Assembly (NCBI RefSeq): GCF_035605935.1
Contig: NZ_DATNGK010000040.1
Location: forward strand, 1-18,169
Direction: 5' to 3'
DNA from: Actinocrinis sp035605935
Lineage (GTDB): Bacteria; Actinomycetota; Actinomycetes; Streptomycetales; Catenulisporaceae
DNA: 18,169 nucleotides
Position 1 is the stretch's first letter, and the number at the start of each line of letters is the position of its first letter. The notes under the pieces were generated by a model. It was not told where the DNA came from. It did no database searches and saw only the letters and a program-made list of their open reading frames with translations. This document shows positions 13,677-18,169 of the stretch, in pieces. Made by a program: the position numbers and the translations under genes.

Positions 13677-14855
13677 ATGCCCTCCCAGCCTCTGGGCATC
13701 ATCGTCAACGGAGCCACCGGCCGCATGGGCTACCGCCAGCACCTCGTGCGCTCCCTGCTGGCCATCCGCGAGGAAGGCGGCGTCGAGCTGACCGGCGGTT
13801 CGCGTTTGCCCATCGAGATCGTCCTGGTAGGCCGCAACGCCGAGAAGATCGAGGCGATCGCTAAGCGGCACGGCATCGAGCGCTGGAGCACCGACCTCGA
13901 TGAGGTTCTGGCCGATGACTCGCTGCGCATCTACTTCGATTCCCAGATCACCTCGGTGCGCGAGGCGGCGATCCTCAAGGCGATCGCCGCGGGCAAGGAC
14001 GTCTACACCGAGAAGCCGGTCGCCGAGTCCGTCGAGTCGGCGCTGCGCCTAGCGCGCGCCGCGGCACAAGCCGGGGTGAAGAACGGCGTCGTGCACGACA
14101 AGCTCTACCTGCCGGGGCTGCTCAAACTCAAGCGGCTGATCGATGCGGGGTTCTTCGGCCGGATCCTGTCGGTACGCGGCGAGTTCGGATACTGGGTTTT
14201 CGAGGGTGACTGGCAGGCCGCGCAGCGCCCGAGCTGGAACTATCGCGCCCAAGACGGCGGCGGGATCGTCAGCGACATGTTCTGCCACTGGAACTACGTG
14301 CTGGAGAACCTTTTCGGCCGGATCCAGGCGGTCACCGCGGTGGCCACGACTCACATCCCGCGTCGCTGGGACGAGCGGGGCAAGCCTTATGACGCCACGG
14401 CGGACGACGCGGCCTACGCCATCTTTCAACTCGAAGGCGGCGTGATAGCGCAGCTCAATTCCTCCTGGGCGGTGCGCGTGCATCGGGACGAACTGGTCGA
14501 GTTCCAGGTCGACGGCACCGAAGGCAGCGCGGTGGCCGGGCTGCACCAATGCGTGATCCAGCACCGCGCCGCCACCCCGAAGCCGGTGTGGAATCCGGAC
14601 GTCGCCGAGTCCGGCGGCTATCGCGAGCAGTGGCAGCCGGTGCCTGACAACGCGGTGTTCGAGAACGGATTCAAGGTCCAGTGGGAGCAGTTCATCCGTT
14701 ACGTCGCGGGAGACGGGGAGCACCCTTACGACTTCCTCGCCGGCGCGCGTGGTGTGCGCCTCGCGCAGGCCGGGCTCAGGTCGAGCGCCGAGGGCCGCAC
14801 GATCACGCTCGAGGAGCCGACTGTGGAACAGCCTGCCGCGGAGCGTGCCCGATGA
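13677..14855 (+). CDS. Gfo/Idh/MocA dehydrogenase 2
   Basis: This 392-aa NAD(P)-dependent oxidoreductase has a Rossmann start IIVNGATGRMG (8-18), the nucleotide-side motif TEKP with Lys113, and the catalytic pair Asp200-xxx-His204 in GGGIVSDMFCHWN, matching the D-xxx-H of inositol dehydrogenases. Family members remove hydride from a secondary alcohol of a sugar, cyclitol or sugar acid, giving a keto compound. The N-terminal domain contains an insertion (REEGGVELTGGSRLPIEIVLVG) compared with typical enzymes. It is clearly different from dehydrogenase 1 and so probably acts at another position or step. The start at ATG 13677 is fixed by AGCAAGGAG upstream and by the Rossmann start; the frame is open to 13473 inside the cupin gene. 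It overlaps the DUF993 gene by 4 nt. Confidence 0.92.
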   Translation: MPSQPLGIIVNGATGRMGYRQHLVRSLLAIREEGGVELTGGSRLPIEIVLVGRNAEKIEAIAKRHGIERWSTDLDEVLADDSLRIYFDSQITSVREAAILKAIAAGKDVYTEKPVAESVESALRLARAAAQAGVKNGVVHDKLYLPGLLKLKRLIDAGFFGRILSVRGEFGYWVFEGDWQAAQRPSWNYRAQDGGGIVSDMFCHWNYVLENLFGRIQAVTAVATTHIPRRWDERGKPYDATADDAAYAIFQLEGGVIAQLNSSWAVRVHRDELVEFQVDGTEGSAVAGLHQCVIQHRAATPKPVWNPDVAESGGYREQWQPVPDNAVFENGFKVQWEQFIRYVAGDGEHPYDFLAGARGVRLAQAGLRSSAEGRTITLEEPTVEQPAAERAR

Positions 14856-16015
14856 GCGTGGTGTGCTTGCCGCGCGCTGACGGAACTTGGCGAGAGCACA
14901 GGCTAGGCGGGGCCCCGGCCTGGCGGCGACCGAGCGAGCCAATCGGCTCCCGGGTCGCGTTCGCCGCAGCACATGTCGTCGCGGACCGGTTCGGCGAGAA
15001 CGTGCCCGGTGCACGGGCGGCGGTCGACTGGGAAACGACGCTGGCCTTTCGCAGGCACCTGTTCTCCTGGGGCTTGGGCGTGGCAGAGGCCATGGACACC
15101 GCGCAGCGCGGCATGGGTATGGATTGGCCGGCCACGGAGGAACTGATCCGCCGCTCCACGGCGCAAGCCAAGCAGGTCGGCGGCCGCATCGCCGCCGGAG
15201 CCGGCACCGACCACCTGCCTGCCGCGGCGGCGGACCTCGGCACCGTGCTGCACGGCTACGAGGAACAACTCGCAGTGGTCGAAGACGCCGGAGCTCAACC
15301 GATCCTGATGGCCAGCCGTCAGCTGGCCGCCGCGGCCAAGGGACCCGACGACTACCTCGCCGTCTACTCCCGGCTCCTGGAACAGGCGAGCCGGCCGGTG
15401 ATCCTGCACTGGCTCGGCGCTGCCTTCGACCCCGCGCTGGGCGGCTATTGGGGCAGCACCGACGTGCCGAGCGCCACCGCCACCGTGCTCGACCTGATCA
15501 AGCAGCACTCTGAGAAGGTCGACGGCATCAAGGTCTCGCTGCTCGACGCGGACCACGAAAAGCGGCTGCGCGCCGACCTACCGGCAGGGGTGCGGCTCTA
15601 CACCGGCGACGATTTCCACTACCCGGAACTAATCCGCGGCGACGGCACTCACCACTCCGACGCGCTGTTAGGCGTGTTCGCCGCCATCCCACAAGCAGCC
15701 TCGGCTGCCCTCCAGGCGCTCGATCGCGGCGACCACGCCGCATATGACGCCGCGTTCGCCCCGACGCTGGAATTGGCCCGGCACCTTTTCGCCGCGCCCA
15801 CCTACTACTACAAGACCGGCATAGCTTTCCTCGCCTGGCTCAATGACCTGCAGCCTGCTTTCACGATGGTCGGCGGCCTGCACAGCGCGCGCAGCGCCGT
15901 CCATCTCGCCGAGGTGTTCCGCCTCGCCGACCGCGCCGGCGCGCTGGCCGATCCAGAACAGGCCGCGGACCGTCTGCGCGTCTTCCTGGCCACCAGCATG
16001 GGAGTGATCGCGTGA
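14852..16015 (+). CDS. DUF993 dihydrodipicolinate-synthase-like lyase
   Basis: This 387-aa protein of the DUF993 family is usually annotated as DHDPS-like. It is predicted to be a class I aldolase-type TIM barrel in which a lysine forms a Schiff base with a keto substrate: Lys227 in VDGIKVSLLD matches the GIK of DapA. The pair of tyrosines typical of true DapA is absent from the matching strand (VILHWLGAAFDP), where His186 and Trp187 stand instead, so the reaction is not lysine biosynthesis. Other family blocks are YTGDDFHYPELIRGDGTHHSDALLG and PTYYYKTGIAFLAWLND. A role in cleaving a keto sugar or keto acid made by the dehydrogenases is inferred. It overlaps both neighbours by 4 nt (ATGA, GTGA). 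Confidence 0.88.
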   Translation: MSVVCLPRADGTWREHRLGGAPAWRRPSEPIGSRVAFAAAHVVADRFGENVPGARAAVDWETTLAFRRHLFSWGLGVAEAMDTAQRGMGMDWPATEELIRRSTAQAKQVGGRIAAGAGTDHLPAAAADLGTVLHGYEEQLAVVEDAGAQPILMASRQLAAAAKGPDDYLAVYSRLLEQASRPVILHWLGAAFDPALGGYWGSTDVPSATATVLDLIKQHSEKVDGIKVSLLDADHEKRLRADLPAGVRLYTGDDFHYPELIRGDGTHHSDALLGVFAAIPQAASAALQALDRGDHAAYDAAFAPTLELARHLFAAPTYYYKTGIAFLAWLNDLQPAFTMVGGLHSARSAVHLAEVFRLADRAGALADPEQAADRLRVFLATSMGVIA

Positions 16016-16857
16016 CCACTGCCGCAGCCGCTCTCAGCAGACTGTCTCTCAACCAGAAGACCACCAACGCCTGGAGCCTGCCCGAGGCCGTCGCCGGCTG
16101 CCTGCGGGCGGGCATTCCCGCGATCGGAGTCTGGCGTGAACCGTTGCACGAGATCGGCGTGGCCAAGGCTCGCGCGGTCCTTGACGACGCGGGACTGCGG
16201 GTTTCGTCGCTGTGCCGCGGCGGATTCCTGACCGCCATCGATCCGGCCGACCGGCGCAAGGCGCTCGACGAGAACCGCGCCGCGATCGACGAGGCCGCCG
16301 CCCTGGGCACCGACACCCTGGTCATGGTGGTCGGCGGACTGCCCGAAGGCTCGCGCGACCTAGCCGGCGCGCGCGGCCGAGTCGCCGATGCGATCGCACG
16401 GCTGGCGCCTTACGCGGGCGAGCGCGGCGTGCGCCTCGCGCTTGAACCGATGCACCCGATCTTCACCGCGGACCGGGGCGTGCTGGCCACCTTAGGCGAG
16501 GCCCTCGACCTCGCCGAGCAGTTCCCGCCCGACCAAGTCGCCGTCGTCATCGACACCTTCCACCTCTGGTGGGACCCGCAGGTTGAACAGCAGATCGCCC
16601 GGGCCGCCGGCCGCATCGCCGCCTTCCAGGTCTGCGACTGGATCACCCCGCTGCCCGCTGACACGCTGCTTTCGCGCGGCATGATGGGCGACGGCCACAT
16701 CGATTTCGCCCACCTGCGTCGCGTCGTCGAAGCAGCCGGATACACCGGCGATATCGAAGTCGAGATCTTCAACGCCGAGATCTGGGCAGCTGACCCGGAC
16801 CAGACCCTGCGTCAGATGAAAGACCGATATCTCGCCACGGTCTGGGACGGGCCCTGA
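16012..16857 (+). CDS. Sugar phosphate isomerase/epimerase-like TIM barrel
   Basis: This 281-aa protein has a xylose-isomerase-like TIM barrel (AP-endonuclease 2 family, as in IolE, IolI and OtnI). Metal ligands seen by comparison with IolI are Glu145 (LALEPMH), Asp181 (VVIDTFHLWWD) and Glu251 (EVEIFN). The ligand histidine of the YHIDD-type strand is replaced by Gln206 (FQVCDW), which I believe is a subfamily feature. The segment RGMMGDGHIDFAHLRR provides the usual GDGxID loop. It should rearrange (isomerise, epimerise or dehydrate) a keto sugar or sugar acid. It is the last gene of the operon; no clear terminator follows in the 81-nt gap before the TetR gene. Confidence 0.9.
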   Translation: MTTAAAALSRLSLNQKTTNAWSLPEAVAGCLRAGIPAIGVWREPLHEIGVAKARAVLDDAGLRVSSLCRGGFLTAIDPADRRKALDENRAAIDEAAALGTDTLVMVVGGLPEGSRDLAGARGRVADAIARLAPYAGERGVRLALEPMHPIFTADRGVLATLGEALDLAEQFPPDQVAVVIDTFHLWWDPQVEQQIARAAGRIAAFQVCDWITPLPADTLLSRGMMGDGHIDFAHLRRVVEAAGYTGDIEVEIFNAEIWAADPDQTLRQMKDRYLATVWDGP

Positions 16858-16903
16858 CGCGGCCAAGCAGAAGGCACTCGCGTACCGGACGCAGCAGACA
16901 GGC

Positions 16904-16932
16904 TTGCCTACGTTACTTGGGTGACGTAGATT
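16904..16932 (+). promoter_or_regulatory. Leaderless promoter of the TetR gene
   Basis: TTGCCT (16904-16909), exactly 17 nt, TAGATT (16927-16932), then 6 nt to the ATG at 16939. Transcription would begin at or next to the start codon; no ribosome binding site is present. It is the best-formed leaderless promoter in the window. Confidence 0.65.
16908..16929. promoter_or_regulatory. 22-bp inverted repeat between -35 and -10 of the TetR gene
   Basis: The arms CTACGTTAC (16908-16916) and GTGACGTAG (16921-16929) are complementary at 8 of 9 positions around the spacer TTGG. It covers the promoter spacer, the expected place for a TetR autoregulatory operator. Binding by the adjacent product is inference. 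Confidence 0.6.
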
Positions 16933-16949
16933 TTACTCATGCGAGTAAA
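16932..16949. promoter_or_regulatory. 18-bp inverted repeat over the TetR start codon
   Basis: TTTACTC (16932-16938) and GAGTAAA (16943-16949) are perfectly complementary around ATGC, which includes the ATG. It could be a second operator or an mRNA hairpin hiding the start; the TTACT element also occurs in the upstream repeat. Confidence 0.55.
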
Positions 16950-17550
16950 TGAAGACCGCTCCGTCACCACGGCGGCGCGGCGGTCCCAGATCGTGGCCGC
17001 CACGATCGAGGCCATCGCCGAGCTCGGATACCGGCAGGCCTCGTTCGCGCGCATCGCGGAGCGGGCCGGCCTCAGCAGCACCCGGCTGATCTCGTATCAC
17101 TTCGACGGCAAGGACGACCTCATCCGCGCCGTCGTCGCGGACGTGTACACGCGGATCGGCGGCTTCATGACGCAGCGGATGGCCGGCTGCCGGGACGCGC
17201 GCACCGCCCTGCGCACCTACATCACCAGCCTGGTCGGGTTCATCGCCGCCAATCGGGCCCCTATGCAGGCGCTGAGCTCGATCTTCCTTGAACATCGGTT
17301 CGAGGACGGCGAGAGCTCGTACGACTCCTCCGACGAGCGCGACGTGCTCGGGCACATCGAGGCGATCCTGCGCGGCGGGCAGGGCAGCGGCGAGTTCCGG
17401 GCCTTCGACACCTTCGTCATGGCAGCTGCGATCCAGCGGTCGATCGACGGGCTACCGTTCCTCCTGCAAACCCGGCCGGATCTCGACCTCGACCTGACCG
17501 CGCGGGAACTGGCGACACTCTTCGACCACGCCACGCGGGCCGAAGCGTGA
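16939..17550 (+). CDS. TetR/AcrR-family transcriptional regulator
   Basis: This 203-aa protein has an N-terminal TetR helix-turn-helix (RRSQIVAATIEAIAELG, then ASFARIAERAGLSSTRLISYHFDGKDDLIRAVV, about residues 14-66) with the usual helix-4 YHF-KDDL signature. The C-terminal ligand domain (70-203) is helical and fits the YsiA/FadR-like group (EHRF, ILRGGQGSGEFRAFD, AAAIQRSIDGLPFLL). It should be a repressor released by a small ligand, most probably of its own two-gene operon, given the two inverted repeats in its promoter. Its repeats do not resemble the operators of the transport operon. The GTGA overlap with the next gene implies co-transcription with a membrane protein. Confidence 0.9.
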   Translation: MRVNEDRSVTTAARRSQIVAATIEAIAELGYRQASFARIAERAGLSSTRLISYHFDGKDDLIRAVVADVYTRIGGFMTQRMAGCRDARTALRTYITSLVGFIAANRAPMQALSSIFLEHRFEDGESSYDSSDERDVLGHIEAILRGGQGSGEFRAFDTFVMAAAIQRSIDGLPFLLQTRPDLDLDLTARELATLFDHATRAEA

Positions 17551-18169
17551 ACACGGCCGAGCACAGTGCGAAGCGCAGCCACACTAAGCGCAGCCGCGAT
17601 GGCAGCGCTTTGACGGCGCTGCGGATCGTCGCGAACATAGGCGTCCCGCTCGCGCTCTACTACGGATTGCGTGCCCTGGGCGTGGGCGTGTACCTGGCGC
17701 AGATCATCTGTACCGTCGTTCCCGCAGCTCTCGCGCTGCGCGGCCTGATTCGCAACCGGCATGCGGACGGCCTCTCGGTCTACATGACCACGATGCTGCT
17801 ACTCAGCTTGATGATCTCCTTCATCTCCGGCAGCGTCCGATTCCTGCTCGCCCGCGAGGGTTGGCTCACCGGCGTGACTGGGCTCTGGTTCATCGCGTCC
17901 ATCTGGGCCGACCGTCCGCTCGCCTACCTGTACAGCCGGCCGCTGATCGAACGAAGAACAGGCCCGGCCGGGTACTCCTGGGACGAGCTCTGGGAACGAC
18001 TGCCGAAGTTCCGCCGAATCTGGAAGGTGACGAGCGCAGCCTGGGGCGTCGGACTGTTAGCCGACTCCGCGCTCCGCGTGCTGATGGCCTACGCGCTGCC
18101 GGTTGACTCGGTGCCAGCACTTGGCACCGCGCTCTACGTCGGAACCTCGGCCATCCTCATCGTCATCGC
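17547..18169 (+). CDS. VC0807-family membrane protein (3' end beyond window)
   Basis: The GTG at 17547 overlaps the TetR stop codon, and the frame stays open to the window end: 207 codons and still incomplete. A basic N-terminus (AEHSAKRSHTKRSRDG) precedes several hydrophobic segments (about 24-46 IVANIGVPLALYYGLRALGVG, 50-67, 80-97 LLLSLMISFISG and 108-120), followed by a charged cytosolic-looking stretch (YSRPLIERRTG to FRRIWK) and further hydrophobic segments. The spacing and the IRNRHADGLSVY loop fit the VC0807 family of unknown function. Coupling to the TetR gene suggests that its expression is ligand-controlled, perhaps in transport or efflux, which is inference. Confidence 0.8.
   Translation, partial: MNTAEHSAKRSHTKRSRDGSALTALRIVANIGVPLALYYGLRALGVGVYLAQIICTVVPAALALRGLIRNRHADGLSVYMTTMLLLSLMISFISGSVRFLLAREGWLTGVTGLWFIASIWADRPLAYLYSRPLIERRTGPAGYSWDELWERLPKFRRIWKVTSAAWGVGLLADSALRVLMAYALPVDSVPALGTALYVGTSAILIVI

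Noticed and set aside
14049..15014. Minus-strand open frame of 321 codons
   Set aside because: It is a shadow of dehydrogenase 2 and the DUF993 gene; no recognisable family.
16858..16903. Terminator at the end of the catabolic operon
   Set aside because: I found no GC-rich stem with a U-run; readthrough into the TetR region cannot be excluded.
17861..18106. Small + strand frame near the window end
   Set aside because: It is in another frame inside the VC0807-type gene, which is open through the window end.

Overview
The window is high-GC DNA with dense, often overlapping genes, GTG starts, many apparently leaderless promoters and typical actinomycete protein families (Fic with a GNAR motif, Imm10, DUF993, PmoA/DUF6807, VC0807). 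This points to a soil or filamentous actinobacterium (Actinomycetota). I cannot name the genus. Nearly all genes are on the + strand; the one clear exception is a small Imm10-like gene. I see no rRNA, tRNA, insertion sequence, CRISPR array or phage gene, and no gene-free stretch longer than 300 bases.

Layout. (1) 1-1495 is the edge of a dormancy/hypoxia-type island: the 3' end of a DevS/NarL-type sensor histidine kinase, then a two-CBS-domain protein and a universal stress protein. A DevR/DosR-box-like palindrome sits upstream of the CBS gene at the position expected for class II activation. (2) 1669-5138 holds single, apparently independent genes: a Fic-domain protein, an APH-fold phosphotransferase, a NUDIX hydrolase, a small exported two-cysteine protein and, convergent with it, an Imm10-family immunity protein. 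(3) 5272-6291 is a luciferase-like flavin-dependent monooxygenase. (4) 6457-16857 is the main feature: a ten-gene operon of about 10 kb, almost every junction overlapping or nearly so. It encodes a complete ABC importer (lipoprotein binding protein, ATPase, two permeases) followed by Gfo/Idh/MocA dehydrogenase 1 (frameshifted as given), PmoA/DUF6807 protein, cupin, Gfo/Idh/MocA dehydrogenase 2, DUF993 DHDPS-like aldolase/lyase and a xylose-isomerase-like TIM-barrel isomerase/epimerase. It is preceded by a well-formed promoter with two identical palindromic operators. (5) 16904-18169 is a TetR regulator gene with its own promoter and two inverted repeats, overlapping by 4 nt a VC0807-type membrane protein that runs off the window.

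How it fits together. I infer that the operon imports and degrades a carbohydrate or sugar-acid-like compound: uptake, NAD(P)-dependent oxidation by the Gfo/Idh enzymes, rearrangement by the TIM-barrel and cupin proteins, then carbon-carbon cleavage by the DUF993 enzyme through a Schiff-base lysine. The substrate is not identifiable from sequence. The transporter belongs to the Fe/polyamine/YnjBCD-like class rather than the usual CUT1 sugar importers, which makes the pathway unusual. The operator palindromes look like LacI/GalR-type sites, but no LacI-type gene lies in the window. The nearby TetR gene has differently sequenced repeats, so the operon's repressor is probably encoded elsewhere.
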